Assembly (NCBI GenBank): GCA_026416815.1
Contig: JAOAEJ010000051.1
Coordinates: 16,813 to 80,812 of the forward strand
DNA length: 64,000 nucleotides
From: Clostridia bacterium
GTDB taxonomy: Bacteria; Bacillota; Clostridia; Acetivibrionales; DSM-2933
Direction of reading: 5' to 3'
Made by a program: the position numbers and the translations under genes. The notes beneath the pieces were generated by a model. That model made no database searches, was not told the origin of the DNA, and worked only from the letters and a program-made list of their open reading frames with translations. Within the stretch, counting starts at the first letter, position 1; each line of letters begins with the position of its first letter. Shown in pieces: positions 19,140 to 27,621 of this stretch.

Positions 19140-19209
19140 ATTTTCAATTTAAATTAAAGGAAATTGTTGCATTAATAAAAATTGTATAATATACTTATAG
19201 TATCAACGC

Positions 19210-19226
19210 TTATTATCTGGTAATAA
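19210..19226 (+). promoter_or_regulatory. Probable FapR operator upstream of fapR
   Basis: The 17-base TTATTATCTGGTAATAA has inverted ends (TTATTA/TAATAA) and matches 14 of 17 positions of the Bacillus FapR box as I remember it (TTAGTACCTGGTACTAA). It lies about 20 bases downstream of a TATAAT at 19185-19190 and about 55 bases before fapR, so FapR could repress its own operon when malonyl-CoA is low. Confidence 0.65.
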
Positions 19227-19280
19227 TAATTACATATAAAAATACAATATTATCTTAGAGAGTTTCGAGAGGTGTGACGG

Positions 19281-19847
19281 ATGAGTAGGTCATCCCTTTT
19301 AAAGAGAGAAAGACAAAGTATTCTCAAATCAAAAATAAAGGAAAATCCTTTTCTGACTGATGAGGAACTTGCGGATTTATTCTCTGTCAGTGTACCCACT
19401 ATTAGGTTGGATAGACTAGAGTTAGGAATCCCCGAGTTAAGGGAAAGGATAAAAAATGTTGCAGAAAAAAATCATGAAAAAGTAAGAACCTTACAAAGTA
19501 AAGAAATAATTGGTGAACTGTTGGACTTGGAGTTGGGTAAGAATGGCATATCTATTATAGAAACAAACCAAAGTATGGTTTTTGAAAAAACCAAGATAGT
19601 AAGAGGCCATTATATATACTCATTTGCCGAATCCCTTGCTATCGCAGTCATAGATGCTCATGTTGCACTAGTAGGGGTGGCCAATATAAAATATAAAACC
19701 CCCGTCCATGCAGGAAGCAAACTCATAGCGAAAGCAGAAGTAAAAAGGATTAAAGAAAATAAGTTTTTGGTATGGGTCAAGATTCATGAAAAGCAGGCTG
19801 AAGTATTCAGGGGTAAATTTATTCTAGTTTCCCTTGAAAAAGTATAA
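19281..19847 (+). CDS. fapR: Fatty acid and phospholipid biosynthesis repressor FapR
   Basis: The 188-residue protein has an N-terminal DeoR-like helix-turn-helix ([20 protein letters not shown]) and a C-terminal hotdog domain ([28 protein letters not shown]). In Bacillus, FapR represses lipid-synthesis genes and is released by malonyl-CoA binding to the hotdog domain. The gene heads the plsX-fabH-fabG cluster and follows a probable FapR box, consistent with autoregulation. The ATG has a GAGAGGTG ribosome site upstream. Confidence 0.95.
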   Translation: MSRSSLLKRERQSILKSKIKENPFLTDEELADLFSVSVPTIRLDRLELGIPELRERIKNVAEKNHEKVRTLQSKEIIGELLDLELGKNGISIIETNQSMVFEKTKIVRGHYIYSFAESLAIAVIDAHVALVGVANIKYKTPVHAGSKLIAKAEVKRIKENKFLVWVKIHEKQAEVFRGKFILVSLEKV

Positions 19848-19971
19848 AAAAAATAGTAACTTATTATAGGTACTACTTTCTCATATCATCTTAAGTTGGG
19901 GTCATACTTGGAGAATACGAATAAAGAGAAGGAAAATAAGTTGTACTAATTTATTTCCGGGAGTGAATAGA

Positions 19972-20991
19972 TTGATAATTTTAGTTGATGCAATGGGTGG
20001 AGACAATGCACCTGAAGCAGTTGTCAATGGATGTATAGACGCGATAAATGAACTAGATGGCTTTGATGTTATGCTTTTAGGAGATCGGGATAAAATTGAG
20101 AAGATCATTAAAGAGAGAAAGTTTACTAATCCAAGATTGAAAATTACTCATACCAGTGAAGTAGTAACTAATGAGGATGCACCTACAAAGGCTATTAAAA
20201 ATAAGAAAGACTCTTCAATGGTAGTAGGGTTTAATATGCTCAAACAAAAAAAAGGCGATGTGCTTGTTTCAGCAGGTAACACAGGGGCTTTAATGACTGG
20301 TGCACTGCTTATTTTAGGTCGTATTAAGGGAGTTGACAGACCGGCTCTTCCAGCAGTAATACCTACAAAAACAGGCGGGACTCTACTGATTGATGCCGGC
20401 TCAAATACTGTTTGCAAACCTATCAATTATTTGCAATTCGGGATAATGGGATCCATATATATGAAGGAAGTACTGAGTATTGAAAGCCCAAAAGTTGGAC
20501 TAATCAACGTGGGCGTGGAAGAAAAGAAAGGTACTGAAGCAGTCCGTCAAGCTTATTCGTTGCTTTCAAAATCCAATATAAATTTTGTAGGGAATATTGA
20601 GGGTAGAGATGTGCCGGAAGGTATGGTACATGTAGCTGTTTGTGATGGATTTGTGGGAAATGTGATACTTAAATTCCTAGAAGGTGTAGGGTCATTCTTC
20701 TTTAGCTCGTTAAAAGAGATTTACTCCAAAAATATTATTTCGAAACTATCCGCATTAGCAGTAAAAGGAGGGTTTAGAAATTTTAAGAAGAGCCTTGATT
20801 ACGAAGAGTACGGAGGAGTTCCTCTTCTAGGGGTAAACGGAAGGGTTTTTAAATGCCACGGAAGCTCAAAAGCAAAGTCTTTTAAAAATGCTGTAAAAAA
20901 AGCATATATTTTTGCTAAAAGTCGTGTTGTTGAGCAAATGGGGGAAGAATTTAAAAATATGGAGGTTGAAGATATTGAGCAGGATAATTAA
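19972..20991 (+). CDS. plsX: Phosphate acyltransferase PlsX
   Basis: The 339-residue enzyme converts acyl-ACP to acyl-phosphate, the donor for PlsY in phosphatidic acid synthesis. Characteristic segments are VDAMGGDNAPEAVV, VSAGNTGALMTGAL, GRIKGVDRPALP and the C-terminal DYEEYGGVPLLGVNG. I chose TTG at 19972, eight bases after the CGGGAG ribosome site; a GTG at 19963 overlaps that site. The last 17 bases overlap the start of fabH. Confidence 0.96.
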   Translation: MIILVDAMGGDNAPEAVVNGCIDAINELDGFDVMLLGDRDKIEKIIKERKFTNPRLKITHTSEVVTNEDAPTKAIKNKKDSSMVVGFNMLKQKKGDVLVSAGNTGALMTGALLILGRIKGVDRPALPAVIPTKTGGTLLIDAGSNTVCKPINYLQFGIMGSIYMKEVLSIESPKVGLINVGVEEKKGTEAVRQAYSLLSKSNINFVGNIEGRDVPEGMVHVAVCDGFVGNVILKFLEGVGSFFFSSLKEIYSKNIISKLSALAVKGGFRNFKKSLDYEEYGGVPLLGVNGRVFKCHGSSKAKSFKNAVKKAYIFAKSRVVEQMGEEFKNMEVEDIEQDN

Positions 20992-21967
20992 TTCCGTCGG
21001 AATATTGGGTATTGGCAGTTGTTTACCTGACAAAGTTTTGACAAATTCCGATTTGGAAAAAATGGTTGAGACATCGGATGAATGGATAACCAAAAGGACG
21101 GGGATATCCGAGCGACGGATTTTAGATAAAAATACACCTGCATATGAATTGGGGATTAAAGCATCCCAGGCTGCAATCAAAGATGCGGGTATAACACCGG
21201 AAGATATTGATTTAATCATGGTTACTACTGAAACACCGGACTATTTGGTACCTTCAATGGCATGTATTATCCAGGAAGCTCTCGGAGCCAAAAAAGCTGC
21301 TGCTTTTGATTTGAATGCGGCATGCTCCGGATTTGTATATGGCTTAACTGTTGCAAAACAGTTTATTTCAACCGGATACTACAAGCATATACTTGTAGTT
21401 GGCTGTGAAGCTCTTTCGAAAGTTACAGACTGGGAAGACAGAAATACATGTGTACTATTCGGAGATGGTGCAGGAGCTGCAGTTATAGGACCGGTTGAAG
21501 AAGGCTATGGTATATTAGCGACCGATATTGGAGCTGAAGGGTCATTTACAATTACATTACCTTGCTGCAGCTTAAGTGAAGCAGATGTTGAGTGCAGAGA
21601 GCATGATAATAAGCAAGTATTATGGATGGACGGTGGAGAAGTTTTTAAGTTCGCTGTAAGAGTAATGGCTGCTGCTACCGAGAGGGTATTAAACGATACA
21701 GGCATGAGCTTGGAGGATATAAAAATGATTTTTCCTCACCAGGCTAATATAAGAATTATAGAAGGGGCTGCAAAAAAACTAGGCGTTTCAAAAGATAAGG
21801 TCTTTACAAATGTACATAAATACGGTAATATTTCTTCTGCATCAATTCCTGTGGCACTGGATGAAGCAGTTAAAAATAATACACTTTCCAAAGGTGATAA
21901 TTTAGTATTGGTTGGATTCGGTGGAGGACTTACCTGGGGTTCAGCGATAGTAAAATGGAGTAAGTAA
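20975..21967 (+). CDS. fabH: 3-oxoacyl-ACP synthase III
   Basis: The 330-residue enzyme starts fatty-acid synthesis by condensing acetyl-CoA or a branched acyl-CoA with malonyl-ACP. The catalytic triad is visible: Cys117 in NAACSGF, His in FPHQANIRI, and Asn in GNISSASIP. The start is TTG at 20975, nine bases after GGAGG and inside the end of plsX; the frame is open further upstream but without support. Immediately after its stop lies the remnant of fabD, where fabK and fabD would usually be found. Confidence 0.95.
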   Translation: MSRIINSVGILGIGSCLPDKVLTNSDLEKMVETSDEWITKRTGISERRILDKNTPAYELGIKASQAAIKDAGITPEDIDLIMVTTETPDYLVPSMACIIQEALGAKKAAAFDLNAACSGFVYGLTVAKQFISTGYYKHILVVGCEALSKVTDWEDRNTCVLFGDGAGAAVIGPVEEGYGILATDIGAEGSFTITLPCCSLSEADVECREHDNKQVLWMDGGEVFKFAVRVMAAATERVLNDTGMSLEDIKMIFPHQANIRIIEGAAKKLGVSKDKVFTNVHKYGNISSASIPVALDEAVKNNTLSKGDNLVLVGFGGGLTWGSAIVKWSK

Positions 21968-21977
21968 TTCGGCTTAA

Positions 21978-22112
21978 TGGGAAGATTGTGTTAGAAAGAT
22001 GATGGGTAAGGGTGTTGAGACGTTTATTGAAATAGAACCTGTAAACGTTTTGGCAGAATTTGCGAAGAATATTAGTAGGTATATTAAGATTTTGAATGTT
22101 GAAGATTTTTAG
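21978..22112 (+). pseudogene. fabD: C-terminal remnant of fabD (malonyl-CoA:ACP transacylase)
   Basis: In frame after a stop at 21975, the translation starts WEDCVRKMMGKG, continues VETFIEIEPVNVL and AEFAKNISRYIKI, and ends LNVEDF at a TAG (22110-22112). This is the C-terminus of FabD, where relatives read roughly W..TV..M...GV.TFIEIGPGKVLS. The glycine-rich GPGK is degraded to EPVN. About 44 codons of some 310 remain and no start signal is convincing. It occupies the normal fabD position between fabH and fabG, so a deletion has removed the 5' part of fabD and possibly fabK. The active-site serine and histidine domains are gone. Confidence 0.78.
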
Positions 22113-22166
22113 AATCTTTAAATAAAACAATGCGCGAATTAGGAGTTTAAAGGAGGTATGTATAAC

Positions 22167-22910
22167 ATGCAATTAAAGGGGAAAACTGCTGTTATAACAG
22201 GTTCAGGAAGAGGATTAGGAAAGGCAATTGCTTTAAAATTAGCTCAAATGGGAGCAAATATCGTTTTAAATGATATTGCTGTTTCTGATGCTGTAGACGA
22301 AACAGCAGAAGAATTTAGGGCTGCCGGTTATAATGTAGCTGTAACAAAAGGTGATGTTAGAAACATTGAAGATGTAGAAGCAATGATCAATAAGGCGGTA
22401 GAAACTTTCGGAAGTATAGATATTCTGGTAAATAACGCTGGGATAACTAAAGATACTCTTATGATCAAGATGTCTGAGAAGGATTGGGATGACGTACTTG
22501 ATATAAATCTCAAAGGTGCATTCTTCTGTACAAAGGTAGCAGCGAGAATTATGATGAAACAAAGAAGCGGTAAGATAGTAAATATTGCTTCGGTAGCTGG
22601 TGTTATGGGAAACCCAGGTCAAGCAAATTACTCGGCTTCAAAAGCAGGCTTAATAGGTCTTACAAAGTCAACAGCTAAAGAGCTGTCCTCAAGAGGGATT
22701 ACATGTAATGCAGTTGCTCCAGGCTTAATTCAAAGTAAAATGACAGAAGTATTACCCGAGAAAGTAAGGGAAAATTATTTAAATAACATTCCATTAGGCA
22801 GGTTCGGGACACCTGAAGATGTAGCTAATGTTATTGGTTTCCTAGCTTCTGAAGATTCAAATTATGTAACTGGGCAGGTAATACATATTGACGGCGGATT
22901 AGTTATGTAA
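22167..22910 (+). CDS. fabG: 3-oxoacyl-ACP reductase FabG
   Basis: The 247-residue short-chain dehydrogenase reduces 3-oxoacyl-ACP with NADPH. It has the cofactor motif TGSGRGLGKAIA, NNAGIT, the catalytic serine in NIASVAGV, YSASKAG and the C-terminal HIDGGLVM. I chose the ATG at 22167, ten bases after AAAGGAGG; an ATG at 22158 is only one base from that site. Position between the fabD remnant and acpP supports the fatty-acid role over other dehydrogenases. Confidence 0.95.
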   Translation: MQLKGKTAVITGSGRGLGKAIALKLAQMGANIVLNDIAVSDAVDETAEEFRAAGYNVAVTKGDVRNIEDVEAMINKAVETFGSIDILVNNAGITKDTLMIKMSEKDWDDVLDINLKGAFFCTKVAARIMMKQRSGKIVNIASVAGVMGNPGQANYSASKAGLIGLTKSTAKELSSRGITCNAVAPGLIQSKMTEVLPEKVRENYLNNIPLGRFGTPEDVANVIGFLASEDSNYVTGQVIHIDGGLVM

Positions 22911-23028
22911 TAATATCTTTATGTGAAAATATTTACAACGCTTTTATATATTAAGCAGAGCTAGAAGATATTTTTACATAGGAATTATTAATAGTTTTAA
23001 CATACCCCCTGCGGAAGGAGGTGAATGT

Positions 23029-23256
23029 ATGGTATTTGAAAAGGTTAAGAAAATTATTGTTGAGCAATTAGGTGTTGAAGAAGACGATATACAAATGGAA
23101 TCTTCCTTCATTGATGATTTAGGAGCAGACTCGCTTGATATAGTTGAATTGATAATGGCTCTTGAAGAAGAGTTTGACCTAGAAATTCCTGATAGTGAGG
23201 CTGAAAAAATTGCTACAGTAGGTGATGCTGTAGACTACATTAAGAATAACACATAA
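23029..23256 (+). CDS. acpP: Acyl carrier protein
   Basis: The 75-residue acidic protein carries growing acyl chains on phosphopantetheine. The attachment motif [10 protein letters not shown] places the modified serine at residue 35. A strong AAGGAGGTGA ribosome site precedes the ATG, consistent with high expression. A terminator follows directly, so acpP ends the fapR unit, or is read from it plus a nearby promoter, and fabF is separated by 347 bases. Confidence 0.97.
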   Translation: MVFEKVKKIIVEQLGVEEDDIQMESSFIDDLGADSLDIVELIMALEEEFDLEIPDSEAEKIATVGDAVDYIKNNT

Positions 23257-23284
23257 AAAAAGTCCCTAATAGGGGACTTTTTTT
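23257..23284 (+). terminator. Terminator after acpP
   Basis: AAAAGTCCC and GGGACTTTT form a GC-capped stem with a 6-base loop and run into seven Ts, starting at the acpP stop codon. Confidence 0.92.
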
Positions 23285-23603
23285 ACAACAAGAGTAATTA
23301 CTATTTCATATAAGACAACTTAGCGGAAATTAATTGAATATAGATGAATTTTTAATTTACTATATGATGATGTATCCTAAATGAACTCACCGTTTAGTGT
23401 AATTTAATTATTAAAGTTATTATTCCTAAACGATTATATATAGATTTATCAAGTAATCGTCCTAGTGCCTAATAACGGAATATGCTTATAGCAAAAAGGC
23501 ACAGTAATCTGAGAAATGCATTTTAAACATTTGAAGGACTAGAATTTTATAATATTAAAAGCAGTAGTATGTAGCACTAACGCAATTTCTGGGAGGTTAA
23601 AAA
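23285..23603. other. Gene-free region between acpP and fabF
   Basis: The 319-base AT-rich stretch has no ORF I support. It must contain the fabF promoter. A TATAAT at 23548-23553 lacks a well-placed -35. GTGCC at about 23465 and GGCAC at about 23498 could pair. No FapR-like palindrome is evident. Confidence 0.5.
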
Positions 23604-24839
23604 ATGAAGAAAAGAGTTGTAATAACAGGCATGGGTGTTGTATCATCCCTTGGAATGGATATTGAATCATTCTGGAGCTCAATAAAAGAAGGTAAAAGTG
23701 GCATTAGTCTTGTTTCAAGTATAGATGTCTCCAACATGTCTACAAAAATTGCAGCAGAAGTAAAAGATTTTGAACCAACTAAATACCTCGATAAAAAAGA
23801 AGCAAAGAGAATGGACAGATTTACTCAGTTTGCAGTGGTTGCTTCAAAGTTTGCAATGGAAAATAGCAAGCTTGATATTGAGAAGGTTGACAAATATAGA
23901 TTTGGCGTTCTGGTTGGTTCGGGTATAGGTGGTATACAAACATTTGAAGACCAGCATGAAGTTTTGATGACTAAAGGACCTGGAAGGGTAAGCCCGTTCT
24001 TTATACCTATGATGATAGCAAACATGGCTTCAGGGCGTATAGCAATAGAATATCAAGCCAAGGGGTATAATGAATGTGTAGTTACAGCATGTGCTTCAGC
24101 CACTAACGCTATAGGAGACGCATTTAAAGTAATTCAACGTGGCGATGCTGATGTTATGATTACCGGTGGAGCAGAGGCCGCTATTACCCCAGTAGCATTT
24201 GCAGGTTTCTGTTCTATGGGTGCAATGACAACAAACACAGACCCGACAACCGCTTGCAGACCATTTGACGCTGAAAGAGATGGATTTATAATGGGTGAAG
24301 GTGCTGCAATTCTAATACTTGAGGAATTGGAGCACGCAATCAATAGGGGGGCAGATATAGTAGCCGAAGTAGTCGGATATGGTTGTACATGTGATGCTTA
24401 CCATATTACAGCCCCATCCCCGGAAGGTGAGGGCGGAGCAAGATGTATGCAGATGGCTGTTAAAGATGCAGGAATTAGTCCTCAAGAGGTCGATTATATC
24501 AATGCTCACGGAACATCTACACCACATAATGATAAAAATGAAAGTGCCGCAATAAAAACTGTCTTTGGAGAGCATGCAAGAAAACTAGCTGTAAGCTCAA
24601 CAAAATCAATGACAGGTCACTTACTTGGAGCTGCTGGTGCAGTTGAGGCAATTATTAGTTCACTGGCTCTCAAGGAAGGCTTTCTGCCGCCAACAATAAA
24701 CTATAAGACACCAGATCCTGAGTGTGATCTTGATTATGTACCTAATGTAGGGAGAAAAGCAGAAATAAAGTATGCTATATCAAATTCATTAGGTTTTGGG
24801 GGCCATAATGCTGCAATTGCGTTAAAAAAGTATGAATAA
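23604..24839 (+). CDS. fabF: 3-oxoacyl-ACP synthase II
   Basis: The 411-residue enzyme elongates acyl-ACP with malonyl-ACP. The Cys-His-His triad is present: Cys163 in VTACASATN, His in [11 protein letters not shown], and His in [12 protein letters not shown]. The N-terminal [16 protein letters not shown] is typical. GGGAGG precedes the ATG. It is separated from acpP by a terminator and ends before a strong palindrome, so it is likely its own unit. Without a local fabD, its malonyl-ACP must come from a transacylase encoded elsewhere. Confidence 0.97.
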   Translation: MKKRVVITGMGVVSSLGMDIESFWSSIKEGKSGISLVSSIDVSNMSTKIAAEVKDFEPTKYLDKKEAKRMDRFTQFAVVASKFAMENSKLDIEKVDKYRFGVLVGSGIGGIQTFEDQHEVLMTKGPGRVSPFFIPMMIANMASGRIAIEYQAKGYNECVVTACASATNAIGDAFKVIQRGDADVMITGGAEAAITPVAFAGFCSMGAMTTNTDPTTACRPFDAERDGFIMGEGAAILILEELEHAINRGADIVAEVVGYGCTCDAYHITAPSPEGEGGARCMQMAVKDAGISPQEVDYINAHGTSTPHNDKNESAAIKTVFGEHARKLAVSSTKSMTGHLLGAAGAVEAIISSLALKEGFLPPTINYKTPDPECDLDYVPNVGRKAEIKYAISNSLGFGGHNAAIALKKYE

Positions 24840-24873
24840 AAAACATAATTCAATATAAAATTAAGTTTCTACA

Positions 24874-24904
24874 GTTTAAGGCGAGGTTAACCCTCGCTTT
24901 AAAC
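24874..24904. terminator. Palindromic terminator after fabF
   Basis: GTTTAAGGCGAGG pairs with CCTCGCTTTAAAC, 13 bp with one G-T pair, around a short loop. Its left arm is A-rich and its right arm T-rich, so it could act on either strand. Confidence 0.7.
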
Positions 24905-25017
24905 ATATAAATATGTATGTTGTTTTATGTAGTATAAATGGAAAAGTAATTATAGTGAAAGACTAATACTACTTTGTTATTTACATTAATTATGATAAAT
25001 TTCAAGCTTAATTTGCC

Positions 25018-25063
25018 GATGAAGAAATAATCAACAACGTTTTTGGGTTGTTATTTCTTCATC
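25018..25063 (+). other. Long hairpin in the rnc upstream region
   Basis: GATGAAGAAATAA at 25018-25030 and its exact reverse complement at 25051-25063 enclose a 20-base loop that can pair further (AACAA with TTGTT). It lies 79 bases before rnc. It may be a terminator for upstream transcription or a leader stem that RNase III itself cuts; there is no long T-run. Confidence 0.65.
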
Positions 25064-25141
25064 ATAAATTCTAAAATAACAAAATAGTACTAAAGCTAAT
25101 AACAATGAATAAAGTACTAAACAAACCTGTAAGGAGGAACT

Positions 25142-25855
25142 ATGATTGACTTAGACACGCTAGCGGATAATATTGAATACTTTGAGAAGAAAATTGATTA
25201 TACTTTTAAAAATAAGAAAAATATCTTATTAGCATTGACACATAGCTCATATGCAAACGAGAGAAAAGCAGAAAACTTGCATAGCAATGAAAGATTGGAG
25301 TTTTTAGGGGATGCGGTTTTAAATGTAGTAATAAGTGAAAATATCTATACCAAGTACCCGCACCTGACAGAAGGTGAAATGACAAAAGCAAGAGCAAATA
25401 TTGTATGTGAGATGTCTCTAATAAAGTGTGCAAATAATATTGAAATTGGCAAATATCTTCTTCTTGGTAAGGGTGAGGAAATAACAGGAGGACGTGAAAG
25501 AATCTCCATACTTTCTGACGCTTTTGAAGCTTTGATAGGGGCAATTTATATTGATAGTGGTATGGAAAGTGCAAAGAAGTTTATCCACCAGCAGATGAAA
25601 CAATTAATAGTAAATTCCATTAATGGCATGAATTGCATGGATTATAAAACCCAGTTGCAAGAAGTCATTCAAAAAAGTAGTGATAATAAAATCACTTACG
25701 AAATAATCGAAGAAAAAGGGCCTGATCATAATAAGGTTTTTGTTTCTCAGGTGAAAATATCTGACAAGGTAATGGGCATTGGTAAGGGAAAGAGTAAGAA
25801 AGAAGCAGAGCAGAATGCAGCAAAGACAGCACTACAAAAAGATGGTGAATTTTAA
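25142..25855 (+). CDS. rnc: Ribonuclease III
   Basis: The 237-residue enzyme cleaves double-stranded RNA in rRNA processing. The signature NERLEFLGDAVLN and downstream SDAFEALIGAIY hold the catalytic acidic residues, and a double-stranded RNA-binding domain follows (KTQLQEVIQK, then GKGKSKKEAEQNAA). The ATG has AAGGAGG upstream. The stop overlaps the start of the radical SAM gene (TAATG). rnc before smc and ftsY is the standard Firmicutes order. Confidence 0.96.
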   Translation: MIDLDTLADNIEYFEKKIDYTFKNKKNILLALTHSSYANERKAENLHSNERLEFLGDAVLNVVISENIYTKYPHLTEGEMTKARANIVCEMSLIKCANNIEIGKYLLLGKGEEITGGRERISILSDAFEALIGAIYIDSGMESAKKFIHQQMKQLIVNSINGMNCMDYKTQLQEVIQKSSDNKITYEIIEEKGPDHNKVFVSQVKISDKVMGIGKGKSKKEAEQNAAKTALQKDGEF

Positions 25856-26871
25856 TGTATAGTAAACACATTATAATACCTATATTTGTGCCCCATAAAG
25901 GATGTCCCTATGACTGTATATATTGTAATCAGAAGACAATAAGCGGGCAACATGATGAGACTTCAGAGGAAAATATTAAAAAAACCATAGAAGACCATCT
26001 AGCTACATCCGGTGACAATGCCTACGTTGAGATAGGATTCTATGGCGGAAGTTTTACAGGGATTGAGAAAGAGCTTCAGATTAAGCTCCTGAAAATAGCC
26101 AATCATTATATTAAAGATAATTTAGTTAATGCAATTAGGTTGTCTACACGTCCTGACTATATAAATACTGAAATACTTAAATACTTACAGTATTATGGTG
26201 TTAAAACAATAGAACTCGGAGTTCAGAGCCTTGATAACGAAGTACTGACAAAAACCTGCAGAGGCCATAGTATTGATGATGTCATAACTTCATCACATCT
26301 TATCAAAGAGTTTGGCTTTGATTTAGGCATTCAAACAATGATAGGTTTGCCTGGTGATGACAGAGAAAAAGCCCTTCATACTGCTGAAAGGGTCATTGAG
26401 CTTGTGCCAAAGATTGTAAGGATATATCCTACACTTGTAATTAGAGATACCTATCTTGAGAAAATGTATAATTCGGGTCTATATACACCCATTAGCCTTG
26501 ATGAAGCCGTTGACATATGCTCTGAATTGCTGAACATGTATAAAAGAAAAAGTATTAATGTCATTAGAATTGGACTACAAGCGACCGAGAGTATAAATCT
26601 AAATAATGATGTTGTTGCAGGGCCTTTTCATCCGGCTTTCAGGCAGCTGGTAGAATCAAGGCTTATTTTAAAGGAGATTGTACAGTGTATAGTTAAGAAT
26701 AAACTTAACGATAAAAATGAAATAACCATTTATACTGACCACAGGTTTATTTCTAATGTAATAGGTCAAAACAAGTACAATATTAAATATTTGAAGACTA
26801 AGTTTAATTTTAATGAAGTAAAAGTTAGAGCAGACACGAATATGAAATCGGAAAACTTCTTGATTGAGTAA
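25855..26871 (+). CDS. Elp3-like radical SAM protein
   Basis: The 338-residue protein has the radical SAM cluster motif GCPYDCIYCNQ (CXXXCXXC), followed by YGGSFTGI and an Elp3-like core (IELGVQSLDNEVL, QTMIGLPGD, RIYPTLVIRDT). Unlike full Elp3 it has no GNAT acetyltransferase domain; the C-terminal part reads IYTDHRFISNVIGQ. Such short members between rnc and smc recur in Clostridia and have no assigned reaction. Translational coupling to rnc suggests an RNA-related role, but this is inference. Confidence 0.82.
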   Translation: MYSKHIIIPIFVPHKGCPYDCIYCNQKTISGQHDETSEENIKKTIEDHLATSGDNAYVEIGFYGGSFTGIEKELQIKLLKIANHYIKDNLVNAIRLSTRPDYINTEILKYLQYYGVKTIELGVQSLDNEVLTKTCRGHSIDDVITSSHLIKEFGFDLGIQTMIGLPGDDREKALHTAERVIELVPKIVRIYPTLVIRDTYLEKMYNSGLYTPISLDEAVDICSELLNMYKRKSINVIRIGLQATESINLNNDVVAGPFHPAFRQLVESRLILKEIVQCIVKNKLNDKNEITIYTDHRFISNVIGQNKYNIKYLKTKFNFNEVKVRADTNMKSENFLIE

Positions 26872-26912
26872 GGACAATAAGCTAAAATATACCATTAATA
26901 AGTATGAGCCAG

Positions 26913-27027
26913 GAATCTTGCATAATTACCTTAATGAAAATTTGATGTGCTAAATATAATGACTTGCTTGTTTGAGTCTGTTAGTTTTTGGTAGGGCAAT
27001 ATAAATTCATTGAATTATGCAAGATTC
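26913..27027. repeat. 15-bp inverted repeat flanking 85 bases
   Basis: GAATCTTGCATAATT at 26913-26927 is exactly complemented by AATTATGCAAGATTC at 27013-27027. One mismatch beyond, two more bases also match. The 115-base unit has no gene and could be a large cruciform, a paired operator or a small non-autonomous mobile element. No target-site duplication is obvious. Confidence 0.7.
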
Positions 27028-27099
27028 TTGTTTGTATACAGCTTCGAAAAATATCGGCATTGTAAATGTAAAAATTTATAAAAAATTTTAATTACTTGC

Positions 27100-27124
27100 A
27101 GGGATTTATGGGAAAATATAGAAT
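27100..27124 (+). promoter_or_regulatory. Candidate sigma-H promoter for spoVS
   Basis: AGGGATT (27100-27106), 14 bases, then GAAT (27121-27124) resembles the sigma-H pattern AGGAnnT-N12-14-GAAT. Bacillus spoVS is sigma-H dependent, which supports the assignment. Confidence 0.4.
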
Positions 27125-27194
27125 ATATAAATATGTAAAGTATACGCAATTGACAATGTAATATTTGAAATGAAATTGTAGGAGGACAAAAATT

Positions 27195-27455
27195 ATGGAG
27201 GTACTAAAAGTATCGGCTAGTTCACAGCCCAAATCAGTTGCAGGAGCTTTAGCAGCAGTTTTGAGGGATAATAGTTACGCAGAGATTCAAGCTGTGGGAG
27301 CTGGAGCAGTAAATCAGGCAGTGAAGGCGATAGCGATCACCAGAGGGTTTGTAGCGCCTAATGGTATTGACCTTGTGGCTGTACCAGCCTTTGCAGAGGT
27401 AAACATCGACGGAGAAGAAAGAACTGCAATAAAATTCTATATTCAACCGAGATAG
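27195..27455 (+). CDS. spoVS: Stage V sporulation protein S
   Basis: The 86-residue protein matches SpoVS along its whole length: MEVLKVSASSQPKSVAGALA, VGAGAVNQAVKAIAITRGFV, and the C-terminal IKFYIQPR. It is an Alba-like small protein needed in Bacillus for progress past stage V of sporulation; its molecular role is still uncertain. GGAGGACA precedes the ATG. It is a single-gene unit with its own terminator and a candidate sigma-H promoter. Confidence 0.96.
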   Translation: MEVLKVSASSQPKSVAGALAAVLRDNSYAEIQAVGAGAVNQAVKAIAITRGFVAPNGIDLVAVPAFAEVNIDGEERTAIKFYIQPR

Positions 27456-27470
27456 TATTTTAATAAAAGG

Positions 27471-27501
27471 CCTGTTCTAAAATAAAGAACAGGTTTTTTT
27501 A
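27471..27501 (+). terminator. spoVS terminator
   Basis: CCTGTTCT and AGAACAGG form a perfect 8-bp stem with a 7-base loop followed by seven Ts. Confidence 0.95.
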
Positions 27502-27621
27502 TTTAATAAACACATTTTACTTCACCTTATGATATTGAGGATAACGATACTATTGAATAAAACAAAAATTATGTTAAAATTATAAAGAGTTGGTTCAAAA
27601 TAAGACATCGGGGTGTTAAAA

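Larger units (their letters stand above)
26872..27194. other. Gene-free region upstream of spoVS
   Basis: The 323-base region holds a 15-bp inverted repeat (26913-27027) and a candidate sigma-H promoter (27100-27124), listed separately. No coding sequence is supportable. Confidence 0.6.

Noticed and set aside
19851..19885. Second FapR box before plsX
   Set aside because: GGTACTA is present but the left half does not match and the spacing is wrong for the 17-base operator.
25075..25120. Pair of AGTACTAAA motifs upstream of rnc as FapR half-sites
   Set aside because: They are direct rather than inverted repeats and lie away from any lipid gene start.
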